Position numbers and translations under genes: made by a program
Shown here: positions 7,537 to 15,804 of the stretch, piece by piece
Layout of the letters: each line of letters opens with the position of its first letter
Numbering within the stretch: position 1 is the first letter of the stretch
Notes under the pieces: generated by a model
Databases searched by the model: none
What the model was told of the DNA's origin: nothing
What the model saw: only the letters and a program-made list of their open reading frames with translations
Assembly (NCBI GenBank): GCA_020445255.1
Contig: JAGRGY010000004.1
Location: 132,056 to 196,055 of the forward strand
Direction of reading: 5' to 3'
Length of the DNA: 64,000 nt
Origin: Gammaproteobacteria bacterium
Lineage (GTDB): Bacteria > Pseudomonadota > Gammaproteobacteria > Chromatiales > Chromatiaceae

Positions 7537-10272
7537 TCAGACCCGATACCCCGACCTGGGCTCGCGCACCTCACCCGGGGACGGCTGCCCGGCACCGGTG
7601 CGCACGTGCTCGCGGATACGCATCACCAGCGTTTCGCGTAGCAGCGGTTTGATCAGTTGACATTGCATACCGGCGGCCAGAGACAGCCTGAGGCCTTCCG
7701 CCGACGCGTCGGCCGTTATCCCGATGATCGGGAGGGTGCGGCCGGCGGCGCGGATCCGACGCGTAGCCTCGCGCCCGTCCATTCCCGGCATCTGGACATC
7801 CATCAGGACGACGTCCGCATGCCTGGCGATCGCCGAGCCGAGGCGTTCGACCACCGAGGCACCGTCGCCGAACGTCTCCACGCTGGCCCCGTCCAGGCGC
7901 AACAAGTGCTCGGCGGCCTTGCGATTGATCGCGACATCCTCGGCCAGCAGGACATGCAGGCCGTCCAGCGGCCGCTCACCGACCTCGGCCGTCAATCGGT
8001 ACACGGTGCCGGGGGTCTGCGCGTCGGGGAGACCGAGCGGCAGACGCAATTCGAACTGGCTACCCCTACCCCACCGGCTGCGGACACGGATATCCCCACC
8101 CATGCGGCGCGCGAGCTTCCTGCTGATCGCCAGCCCCAGACCGCTGCCCTGTTCGCGCGTGGCGCGACCGCTCCGCGCCTGATAGTAAGGGCGGAACAGG
8201 TGGTGCAGATCGCGTGGGCGTATCCCGATTCCGGTATCCGAGACGCGGAAGCAGTAATCGCCCGAATCCCGGTAGACATGGATCCGGATGGAACCGGCCT
8301 CGGTAAACTTGATCGCGTTGACCAGCAGGTTGATCAGGATCTGTCGCAGTCGGGCGCTGTCACCGACTACGCGTCGTTCGAGCGAATCGGCAAGCCGCTG
8401 CGTCAATGCGAGGCCCTTCGCCTCCGCCTGCGGCCGCACCATATCCATCACCTGCGCAACGACGGCGTTCAGTTCGAAATCACCGTGCTCGATACTCGTG
8501 CCACCGGCATCCATCTTCGTGAAATCCAGAACGTCATTCACGACATGGATCAGATGCTCACCGGCGGCGACGATCTCGGAGAACATCGCCACCGTATCCG
8601 GCTCCCTGGCGGTCCGCATGCCAACCTGCGCAACAGCGATGACCGTATGCATCGGCGTGCGGATCTCATGGCTGACGCCGGCCGCGAACAGGTCGTGCGC
8701 CCTCGCCTCTGCACGCGCGCGATCACGTTGCGCAATGACCCACCGGGTGCGCATGGCAATCCGCTCCTCCTGGCGTTCCGAGTGCTCGCGCAGCAAGCGC
8801 TGCAGCGAACGTGTTTCCGTGACATCACGCAATATGCCACTCGCGGTAAGCAGGCGTGTCACACCGACTGCCTCGAATCCGCCGACCAATTGCATGTCGA
8901 GCAGTTCGCCGTTGATGCACAGACGAAATTCGACATCGAGGCGACTGCCCGGGATACCACCACGCCATGCTCGCAGCACCTCGAGCCGGTCATCCGCATG
9001 GACGAAGGCCAGGAACTCGGACCAGGTGGTGATATGTGACAATACCCGGTTGATGTCTGCGACTGCCTCACCGAACGCGAAGCCGCCACTGAGCGGCTGA
9101 CCGGAAAACTCGACGACACGCACCATCGAACACACCAGCCGCGCCATCCGTTGATGCGATGAAAGCGCCATCGATGTCGCGTTGCGTGCGTCGTCGGCTT
9201 CCCGCATCCGTTCGCCGATCTGCATCACGAGGCTGACGAACTCGTCGATCTCGTCGCGATGGGTGCCGTCGCGGCGCGACACGGGAAGCTGCTCGGCTAA
9301 CCGCCGATACGAGCCCGCTGCGAGCCGCGGCAGGACCCGCCAGATCGCATGCAGACGCCGCATCGGCCGCATCAGGAAAAGAATCAGCAACAACTCGCTT
9401 GCGAAGAATCCTCCGACAGCCACCAGCCCCGCTTCACCCGCTTTGAGTTGTGCTGCCACAATCCCGTCAGTGACATCATCGACCAGCACGAAGCGGGCAC
9501 CCATGACGACCGCAGGCAGCACGGCGTCGATGAGCTCGAACCAGGCATCGCCAACGTGCACCCGGGTAGGGCCGGCCGGCGCGGCGGGCATGGGCATCGC
9601 GCTAGCGGGTACCGACCGCAGGATGTCCGCGATCGGCTGCCGGCGGGTTGCGTCGAGCAGGCGATTCGCCAGCATCTCCGTCGTGTCGCCGGCGATCCGC
9701 GTCGACAAAACTGCAACGTCGGCCCCTGAAGACTGTCGGTAACGCTGGAGCCGTTCATCCAGCGGACGCTGCATCAGCAGCGCCCCATGCACACCGACAC
9801 TGTCCACCACCGGTACAGCGATTCGCTGTTCGCAGCGCAAGTTGCAGACGACGCGACTGCGCAGCGCGTTTGCGTTCACGGCAGCACGCAACAGAGTTCG
9901 GCGGGCATCCGTCGGCGAGGGTGCCCGCAGCTCCTCTGCGTTGAAGAACTTCAATTCGTGACCAGCCTCGATCACGGGTGCAAAGGTTTCAAGCGCAGCG
10001 TCGACACGTGCACGCATGTCGTGCGGATCGCGCGTGTGAAGAGGGGCGAGACGGGGCACGAGCCTGGCAACGGTTTGGAACGCATCGAAGCCCTCGGTCA
10101 GAACCGACTCGAGCGCCTGCACGTGCGCCGCGCGCTGCACCATGCGCTGCCTGTCCGCCTGTTCCGAAAACCCGCGGTAAACGAGCAGCCCAACGCCCGC
10201 GTTTACGCCCAACAGAATGAGACTGAACGCGGCCAGGAGCCTGGACCAGAACGGGTAACGCGTCCGCGACAT
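7537..10272 (-). CDS. Hybrid sensor histidine kinase with receiver domain
   Basis: The 911-residue inner-membrane protein has a helix at about 9-31, a periplasmic sensor region (about 35-275), a second helix (about 283-303), a HAMP-like linker, a PAS-like region (about 385-490), and HisKA with SHEIRTPM (phospho-His near 534). An HATPase follows with N-box INLLVNAIKF and G-box GSGLGLAI near 711, then a receiver (about 770-890) with LMDVQMPGMDG, phospho-Asp near 822. There is no Hpt domain and no response regulator neighbour, so it is an orphan that must signal to a distant phosphotransfer partner. It is convergent with the pyr genes, separated by 60 bases. The ligand is unknown. ATG at 10272 gives a normal short positively charged N-terminus before helix 1. 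Confidence 0.93.
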   Translation of the reverse strand: MSRTRYPFWSRLLAAFSLILLGVNAGVGLLVYRGFSEQADRQRMVQRAAHVQALESVLTEGFDAFQTVARLVPRLAPLHTRDPHDMRARVDAALETFAPVIEAGHELKFFNAEELRAPSPTDARRTLLRAAVNANALRSRVVCNLRCEQRIAVPVVDSVGVHGALLMQRPLDERLQRYRQSSGADVAVLSTRIAGDTTEMLANRLLDATRRQPIADILRSVPASAMPMPAAPAGPTRVHVGDAWFELIDAVLPAVVMGARFVLVDDVTDGIVAAQLKAGEAGLVAVGGFFASELLLILFLMRPMRRLHAIWRVLPRLAAGSYRRLAEQLPVSRRDGTHRDEIDEFVSLVMQIGERMREADDARNATSMALSSHQRMARLVCSMVRVVEFSGQPLSGGFAFGEAVADINRVLSHITTWSEFLAFVHADDRLEVLRAWRGGIPGSRLDVEFRLCINGELLDMQLVGGFEAVGVTRLLTASGILRDVTETRSLQRLLREHSERQEERIAMRTRWVIAQRDRARAEARAHDLFAAGVSHEIRTPMHTVIAVAQVGMRTAREPDTVAMFSEIVAAGEHLIHVVNDVLDFTKMDAGGTSIEHGDFELNAVVAQVMDMVRPQAEAKGLALTQRLADSLERRVVGDSARLRQILINLLVNAIKFTEAGSIRIHVYRDSGDYCFRVSDTGIGIRPRDLHHLFRPYYQARSGRATREQGSGLGLAISRKLARRMGGDIRVRSRWGRGSQFELRLPLGLPDAQTPGTVYRLTAEVGERPLDGLHVLLAEDVAINRKAAEHLLRLDGASVETFGDGASVVERLGSAIARHADVVLMDVQMPGMDGREATRRIRAAGRTLPIIGITADASAEGLRLSLAAGMQCQLIKPLLRETLVMRIREHVRTGAGQPSPGEVREPRSGYRV

Positions 10273-10629
10273 CGGCTACGCACCCCGCGACCCGGATGGC
10301 GCGACGCGGCAGCCCCGGACATTCGGATGGTCGGGCCGGCAGCCCCGGAGCATCAGACCTGCGGCCACGAAGCGGTACACGACAGGCTCGGAGGCGTCAC
10401 CCCCCCTGGGCGGCGAAAACGCGCGCGATACGGCGTCGCCGGACGGCGACAGCATCCCAATGGCAATGATTTCGGTCGACCGGATCAAACGACGTTTCGT
10501 CCCTAAATACGGTTTGATGGCGGCCTCGCTGGCCGGCGATCAGGCGCACCCAAACCGGGCACGTTAACTTATGTTAACAGAGGACCGGGAAAGTGGCTGC
10601 GAATCCGGGAATGCGATTCGCAACCGGGT
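10273..10629. other. Intergenic gap between the kinase and pilU
   Basis: No convincing gene is seen in these 357 bases. A 70-codon frame on the minus strand (10276-10488) has no ribosome-binding site and no recognisable features. The 12-base word GGCAGCCCCGGA occurs twice near 10311-10345. An inverted GTTAAC pair lies at 10563-10578. The kinase promoter must lie here. Confidence 0.5.
10563..10578. promoter_or_regulatory. GTTAAC-TTAT-GTTAAC inverted repeat
   Basis: Two copies of the palindrome GTTAAC flank a 4-base spacer in an otherwise GC-rich gap. It could be an operator for the kinase gene, which reads away from it on the minus strand. A related GGTTAACC lies in the coaBC/radC gap at 29978-29985. 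No known regulator is assigned. Confidence 0.25.
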
Positions 10630-11742
10630 TCAGTCGCTGAAACCGAGACGTGAAGCGTTGCGCGACAGCGCATTTGGACTGGTGTCGCCGAGCTTGATCA
10701 TCAGGCGCACCTCGTTGGCTGAATCGGCGTGATGCAGCGCGTCCTCCTGCGTGATCTCGCCGCGCCGGAAGGCGTCGTACAAGGCCTGGTCGAACGTGAT
10801 CATGCCGTGCTCGGTCGAACGCTTCATCAGCTCCTTGAGCTTGTGCACCTCGCCCTTCAGGATCAGATCAGACACCAACGGGGTATTCAGCAGGATCTCC
10901 ATGATCGCCCGCCGCCCATTGCCGTCGGGCCGTCGCACCAGCTGTTGCGCGACGATGCCGCGCAGGTTGAGCGACAGGTCCATCAGAATCTGGTCGTGTT
11001 GCTCTTCGGCGAAGAAATGCAGGATGCGGTCGATCGCCTGGTTGGCGTTGTTGGCGTGCAGCGTAGTCAGCACCAGGTGACCGGTTTCGGCAAAGGTGAT
11101 CGCGTGTTCCATCGCCTCGCGCGTGCGGATCTCGCCGATCAGGATCACGTCGGGTGCCTGGCGCAGCGTGTTGCGCAGGGCCACCTCGTAAGACTCGGTA
11201 TCGATGCCCACCTCACGCTGGGTGACAATACAGCCGGCATGGTTGTGCAGGAACTCGATCGGATCCTCGATGCTGATGATGTGCCCGGTGCTGTTGTGGT
11301 TGCGGTAGCCGACCATGGCTGCGAGCGAGGTCGACTTGCCGGTGCCGGTCGCGCCGACGAAGAACACGATCCCGCGGTTCGTCATCGCCAGATCGGTCAG
11401 CGTATGCGGCAGGCCGAGTTCCTCAAACGTGGGTATCCGGGTCTCGATCCGGCGCAGCACCATGCCGACGCAGTCGCGCTGCACGAACGCGCTCACGCGA
11501 AACCGGCCGACGTTCTTTGCCGTGAAGGCGAAATTGCATTCCTTGGTGTGCAGAAACTCGTCGCGCTGTTCCGGCGTCATCAGCGACATTGTCAGTTCAC
11601 GCGTCTGCGCGGCATCGAGACGCGTCTTGGCGACGGGCAGGATGCGGCCGTGAACCTTGATGCTGGGCGGGACGTCGGCCGTCACGAACAGGTCGGAGGC
11701 CTTTTTCTGCACCATCATCTCGAGAATGTCGTTGAATTCCAT
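10630..11742 (-). CDS. pilU: Type IV pilus retraction ATPase PilU
   Basis: Cytoplasmic hexameric ATPase that assists PilT in pulling back type IV pili. The 370-residue chain has Walker A GATGTGKST (about 130-138), the Asp box IIS-IEDPIEFLH, Walker B-region VILIGEIR and the His box TGHLVLTTLHANN. The C-terminus (LMIKLGDTSPNALSRNASRL) is the extended PilU tail that PilT lacks. The frame is open 8 codons further up, but ATG at 11742 has a strong GGAGGTG site 6 bases ahead and gives the family N-terminus MEFNDILEMMVQKKASDLF. It lies 270 bases downstream of pilT on the same strand. Confidence 0.96.
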   Translation of the reverse strand: MEFNDILEMMVQKKASDLFVTADVPPSIKVHGRILPVAKTRLDAAQTRELTMSLMTPEQRDEFLHTKECNFAFTAKNVGRFRVSAFVQRDCVGMVLRRIETRIPTFEELGLPHTLTDLAMTNRGIVFFVGATGTGKSTSLAAMVGYRNHNSTGHIISIEDPIEFLHNHAGCIVTQREVGIDTESYEVALRNTLRQAPDVILIGEIRTREAMEHAITFAETGHLVLTTLHANNANQAIDRILHFFAEEQHDQILMDLSLNLRGIVAQQLVRRPDGNGRRAIMEILLNTPLVSDLILKGEVHKLKELMKRSTEHGMITFDQALYDAFRRGEITQEDALHHADSANEVRLMIKLGDTSPNALSRNASRLGFSD

Positions 11743-12012
11743 GCGCGTCACCTCCAGATCTGGCACGCGGACTCGTCATCAGTAACGGCCCGAACACTGT
11801 GCGGACGGCTTGCCGAGGCCCTCTCTGACGGGGCCGCCCGGGCACCCGCACCGACGACGCCCGCGCCCCCAGAGAGCTTATACCACGGGCCGCATTCAGT
11901 CGGGCGACAGCGGCCGTACCGAGCGCTTCGTCAGTGCCGCACGGCCAGGCACGGTCGCCGAATCCCACCTTCAGACAGTACGAGGCGCAGGTCGGAGCGG
12001 CCTGCGCGACGA

Positions 12013-13053
12013 CTAGACGCTGAACAGGTCCTTGTTCACGGCGCGGGCCACCGCATCCTGTTTCGAGATCTGGCCCCTGCGCAGCTTGTCCTGCATGTCC
12101 TGGTCCAGGGTCTGCATTCCGTGCGCCTGGCCGGTCTGAATCGCCGAATACATTTGCGCAACCTTGTCCTCGCGGATCAGGTTGCGAATGGCAGGCGTGC
12201 CGACCATGATCTCGTGACACGCAATACGGCCGCCGCCGATCCGCTTCAGCAGCGTCTGCGAGATGACCGCGCGCAGCGACTCCGACAGCATCGAGCGGAC
12301 CATGGCCTTCTCACCGGCCGGGAACACGTCGACGATACGGTCGATGGTCTTGGCCGCCGAACTGGTGTGCAGCGTGCCAAACACCAGGTGTCCGGTCTCG
12401 GCTGCGGTCATCGCCAGGCGGATGGTCTCGAGGTCACGCAATTCGCCGACCAGGATGATGTCCGGGTCTTCACGCAGCGCCGAGCGCAACGCCTGGGCGA
12501 ATCCGAGCGTGTCGCGGTGCACCTCGCGTTGGTTGATCAGACACTTCTTGCTCTGGTGTACGAATTCGATCGGGTCCTCGATCGTCAGGATATGGCCGTA
12601 TTCCGAGTCATTCTTGTAGTCCATCATCGCAGCCAGCGTCGTCGACTTGCCGGAGCCGGTCGGCCCGGTCACCAGCACCAGGCCACGCGGGTTGTCGCAG
12701 ATACTCTTGAAAACCGACGGCGCGTTCAGCTCCTCAAGGCTCTGGATCTTCGACGGGATGGTACGAAACACCGCCGCCGAACCGCGATCCTGGTTGAAGG
12801 CGTTGACACGGAAGCGCGCCAGCCCCGGGATCTCGAACGAGAAATCGACCTCGAAGAACTCCTCGTAGTCCTTGCGCTGCTTGTCGTTCATGATGTCGTA
12901 CACGAGTTCGTGTACCGTCTTGTGGTCCAGCACCGGCACGTTGATGCGGCGGATGTCACCGTCGACGCGGATCATTGGCGGCAGACCTGCGGACAGGTGC
13001 AGGTCGGAGGCGTTGTGTTTGACACTGAAGGCGAGCAGTTCGGCTATATCCAT
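12013..13053 (-). CDS. pilT: Type IV pilus retraction ATPase PilT
   Basis: Motor ATPase that drives pilus depolymerisation and twitching. The 346-residue sequence has the family start MDIAELLAFSVKHNASDLHLSAGLPP, Walker A GPTGSGKST (about 130-138), the Asp box ILTIEDPIEFVH, Walker B IILVGELRD and the His box TGHLVFGTLHT, and the AIRNLIRE motif needed for retraction. Length matches Pseudomonas PilT. It is divergent from yggS, as in Pseudomonas, across a 131-base promoter region. Confidence 0.97.
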   Translation of the reverse strand: MDIAELLAFSVKHNASDLHLSAGLPPMIRVDGDIRRINVPVLDHKTVHELVYDIMNDKQRKDYEEFFEVDFSFEIPGLARFRVNAFNQDRGSAAVFRTIPSKIQSLEELNAPSVFKSICDNPRGLVLVTGPTGSGKSTTLAAMMDYKNDSEYGHILTIEDPIEFVHQSKKCLINQREVHRDTLGFAQALRSALREDPDIILVGELRDLETIRLAMTAAETGHLVFGTLHTSSAAKTIDRIVDVFPAGEKAMVRSMLSESLRAVISQTLLKRIGGGRIACHEIMVGTPAIRNLIREDKVAQMYSAIQTGQAHGMQTLDQDMQDKLRRGQISKQDAVARAVNKDLFSV

Positions 13054-13184
13054 GGTCTTCCCGTAGCAGCTGGTAACGGTCGCGCGGGCAACCGGTTATA
13101 GTTAGCGACAATCAGCCCCGGTATTTGAGTCGGGTGGCAAGCCGGCGACGGCGACCCGACCGTGGCGGCAATGATATCGCCTCA

Positions 13185-13868
13185 ATGAACCAGATTCCCG
13201 AAAGATTGACCATGGTCCGCGAGCGCATCCGCCGCGCAGCGACGGCCTGCGGGCGGGATCCCGGCGACGTCACGCTACTGGCCGTCAGCAAGACCAAGCC
13301 GCTTGCGGACGTGATTGCGGCCTACGAGGCGGGGCAGCGGCTGTTTGGCGAGAACTACCTGCAGGACGCCCTTCCCAAGATCCTCGGCATGCCCGCAAGC
13401 GACGTCGAGTGGCACTTCATCGGCCGTATCCAGGGCAACAAGACCGCCGAGATCAGCCGGCATTTCAGCTGGGTTCATGGCCTCGACCGCGTTCACCATG
13501 CCGAGCAGCTGAGCCGTTACCGCCCGGCCGGGATGGCAGACCTGCAGGTCTGCCTGCAGGTGAATCTGAGCGCGGAAGCGAGCAAGGGAGGCGTCGCCGC
13601 CGACCAACTGCCGGCGCTGGCGCGTGCCGTTGCCGATCTGCCGCGACTGCGGCTGCGCGGCCTGATGACAATGCCCGACCCGCATGCCACGAACGATGCC
13701 CTGCACGCGGCGTTCAGCAGGCTGCGCCACCTGCGCGACCGGCTGAACGCGGAAGGCTCGGCCTTGGACACACTGTCAATGGGAATGAGCGGCGACCTGG
13801 AGACGGCCATAGCGGAAGGCGCGACGATCGTGCGCATCGGTACCGATATCTTTGGCGCGCGCGATTGA
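13185..13868 (+). CDS. yggS: YggS/PROSC-family pyridoxal-phosphate homeostasis protein
   Basis: A 227-residue single-domain PLP-binding TIM-barrel protein that buffers pyridoxal phosphate and influences amino-acid and coenzyme A balance. The PLP lysine is in AVSKTKP (Lys 36), followed by FGENYLQDALPKI, WHFIGRIQGNK and the phosphate-site SMGMSGDLETAI-EGATIVRIGTDIFG. The open frame begins 20 codons earlier, but MNQIPERLTMVRERI at 13185 is the usual N-terminus. It is the first gene of the yggS-proC-yggT-yggU run and is divergent from pilT. Confidence 0.96.
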   Translation: MNQIPERLTMVRERIRRAATACGRDPGDVTLLAVSKTKPLADVIAAYEAGQRLFGENYLQDALPKILGMPASDVEWHFIGRIQGNKTAEISRHFSWVHGLDRVHHAEQLSRYRPAGMADLQVCLQVNLSAEASKGGVAADQLPALARAVADLPRLRLRGLMTMPDPHATNDALHAAFSRLRHLRDRLNAEGSALDTLSMGMSGDLETAIAEGATIVRIGTDIFGARD

Positions 13869-13945
13869 ATGCGGCGCGCAATCTTGCCGCCACGATCCGT
13901 TAGAATCAGGCGCCTGAGGATCACCGCGGGATAGGCCCTGACATC

Positions 13946-14770
13946 ATGACACAGCAGATTGCATTCCTCGGCGCCGGCAACATGGCGGGCGCGCTGATCG
14001 GCGGCCTGATCGCCGATGGCATGCCTGCAGGCCGGCTGCTCGCCAGCGACCCGGACGCGGCCAAGTGTGCGGACCTTGCCGCTGCAACCGGGATCCGGAT
14101 CGCGCAAGACAACGACGCGGCGGTCCGGGTGGCCGATGTCGTCGTGCTGGCGGTCAAACCGCAGGTGTTGCGCCGGGTCGCAGAGGGCATTGCCGACGCG
14201 GTTCAGACCCACAGACCGCTGGTGGTGTCGATCGCGGCCGGCATCCGCTGCCCCGATCTCGACCGCTGGCTCGGCGGCGACGTGGCATTGATTCGCACCA
14301 TGCCAAACACCCCGGCAATGCTCCAGGCAGGCGCCACGGCGCTGTACGCGACGCCCGGCGTGTCGCCGCGACAGCGCGAGCTCGCCGAGTCGCTGATGCG
14401 CGCCGTCGGCCTCACACAGTGGATCGACGAAGAACAGCAGATGGACGCCGTCACCGCGCTGTCCGGCAGCGGGCCCGCCTACTTTTTTCTCGTGATCGAG
14501 GCCATGCAAGCCGCCGGCCGCGCACTCGGCCTCGCCGACGAGACCGCTCGGCTGTTGACGCTGCAGACCGCGCTGGGCGCCGCACGCATGGCACTCGAGA
14601 GCGACGAGGGCGCAGACATGTTGCGCCAGCGCGTCACGTCGCCCGGCGGAACCACCGAGCGCGCAATCGGGCTGCTCGAAGACGGCGGGCTGCGTGCGCT
14701 GTTCGAGCGCGCGATGCGCGGCGCATGCGATCGCTCGGTAGAACTTTCCGCCGATCTGGGGGCTGAATGA
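13946..14770 (+). CDS. proC: Pyrroline-5-carboxylate reductase
   Basis: Reduces pyrroline-5-carboxylate to proline with NAD(P)H. The 274 residues start with the Rossmann motif IAFLGAGNMAGALIGGL, contain VVLAVKPQ and ALIRTMPNTPAML, and end with the C-terminal signature spanning LSGSGPAYFF and TSPGGTTERAI. Length is typical. It follows yggS by 77 bases and overlaps yggT by 4 bases. Confidence 0.97.
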   Translation: MTQQIAFLGAGNMAGALIGGLIADGMPAGRLLASDPDAAKCADLAAATGIRIAQDNDAAVRVADVVVLAVKPQVLRRVAEGIADAVQTHRPLVVSIAAGIRCPDLDRWLGGDVALIRTMPNTPAMLQAGATALYATPGVSPRQRELAESLMRAVGLTQWIDEEQQMDAVTALSGSGPAYFFLVIEAMQAAGRALGLADETARLLTLQTALGAARMALESDEGADMLRQRVTSPGGTTERAIGLLEDGGLRALFERAMRGACDRSVELSADLGAE

Positions 14771-15345
14771 TGGGTGAAGGCTATCTGACGACACCGGCCG
14801 TGTTTCTGGTACAGGTCGTGTTCGGCCTGTACGCAACGCTGGTGGTGCTGCGCTTTCTACTGCAACTGACGCGGGCCGATTTTTACAATCCGGTCTCGCA
14901 GCTGATCGTGAAGGCGACCAAGCCACTGCTGAACCCATTGCGTCGATTGGTCCCCGGGGTTGCCGGCATGGATATCGCGTCGCTGATACTTGCCTGGATC
15001 GTGCTCGCCATCGAGCAGCTGTTGATCCTCGCGATCATCGGCACCGGTTTCCAGCCCGGCGCCGCACTGCTGCTCGCAATTCCCGAATTGATCACGCTGA
15101 TCATCAATATCTTCCTGTTCGCGATCCTGATCCAGGTGGTCATCAGCTGGATCAACCCCGGCAGCTACAACCCGGCGATCAGTCTGATCAGCAGCTTGAC
15201 CGAACCACTGCTCGGCCCGGTGCGGCGCCGCATGCCGAACATGGGCGGGCTGGATTTGTCGCCGATGGTGGTAATGATCGGTCTGGTTCTGCTCGAGATG
15301 CTGTTGATCCCGCCGATCAGGGGGCTGATCGGTCAGCTGTTGTAA
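14767..15345 (+). CDS. yggT: YggT-family integral membrane protein
   Basis: The 192-residue inner-membrane protein has two YGGT repeats, each with paired hydrophobic helices: the first with YNPVSQLIVKATKPLLNPLRRLVPG, the second with YNPAISLISSLTEPLLGPVRRRMPN. The family is linked to osmotic stress or membrane organisation; the precise function is not known. ATG at 14767 overlaps the proC stop (ATGA), and the end is 2 bases before yggU. Confidence 0.95.
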   Translation: MMGEGYLTTPAVFLVQVVFGLYATLVVLRFLLQLTRADFYNPVSQLIVKATKPLLNPLRRLVPGVAGMDIASLILAWIVLAIEQLLILAIIGTGFQPGAALLLAIPELITLIINIFLFAILIQVVISWINPGSYNPAISLISSLTEPLLGPVRRRMPNMGGLDLSPMVVMIGLVLLEMLLIPPIRGLIGQLL

Positions 15346-15347
15346 CC

Positions 15348-15644
15348 GTGGGGACATGGTTCCGCTGGGACGGCCCCGATCTCATCCTGCAGATCAAGGT
15401 TGTCCCCAAGGCCGCCAGCGATGAGCTCGCAGGGATCCATGGCGACCGGATGCGGGTGCGCATCACCGCGCCACCCGTGGACGGCAGAGCCAACACCCAC
15501 TTGGTCGCATGGTTGGCCAAACTGTTCGGCGTTCCCCGATCCAGTATCAATATCGAGTCCGGCGCACTCGGCAGGAACAAGCGCCTGCGCATCACCGCGC
15601 CGACGCACCTGCCCGATCTGATCCCGCCTCCGCAGACACGCTGA
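15348..15644 (+). CDS. yggU: YggU/DUF167 family protein
   Basis: A 98-residue basic cytoplasmic protein with the DUF167 core: LQIKVVPKAASDELAGIHGDRMRVRITAPPVDGRAN and the later G-R-NKRLRI. The function is unknown. The start is GTG at 15348, directly after the yggT stop, the only start that keeps the full domain. The C-terminus carries a short Pro-rich tail. Confidence 0.93.
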   Translation: MGTWFRWDGPDLILQIKVVPKAASDELAGIHGDRMRVRITAPPVDGRANTHLVAWLAKLFGVPRSSINIESGALGRNKRLRITAPTHLPDLIPPPQTR

Positions 15645-15804
15645 CCACCGCGCAGCGCACGCCCGAGATGTTTCCCCACGTGCATGCGCTGACCTATACT
15701 CGACGCTAAAACCCAAGCGGTAGCCACCCGACCGCGACGGGAAGATAACAACAAAGCGGCGAACGCGTGCCGAGCCTGCAGCCGCCAGGGTGGCAAGAAG
15801 ACCC

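Noticed and set aside
10276..10488. 70-codon minus-strand frame upstream of the kinase
   Set aside because: No ribosome-binding site, no recognisable family features and a composition expected from GC-rich random frames.
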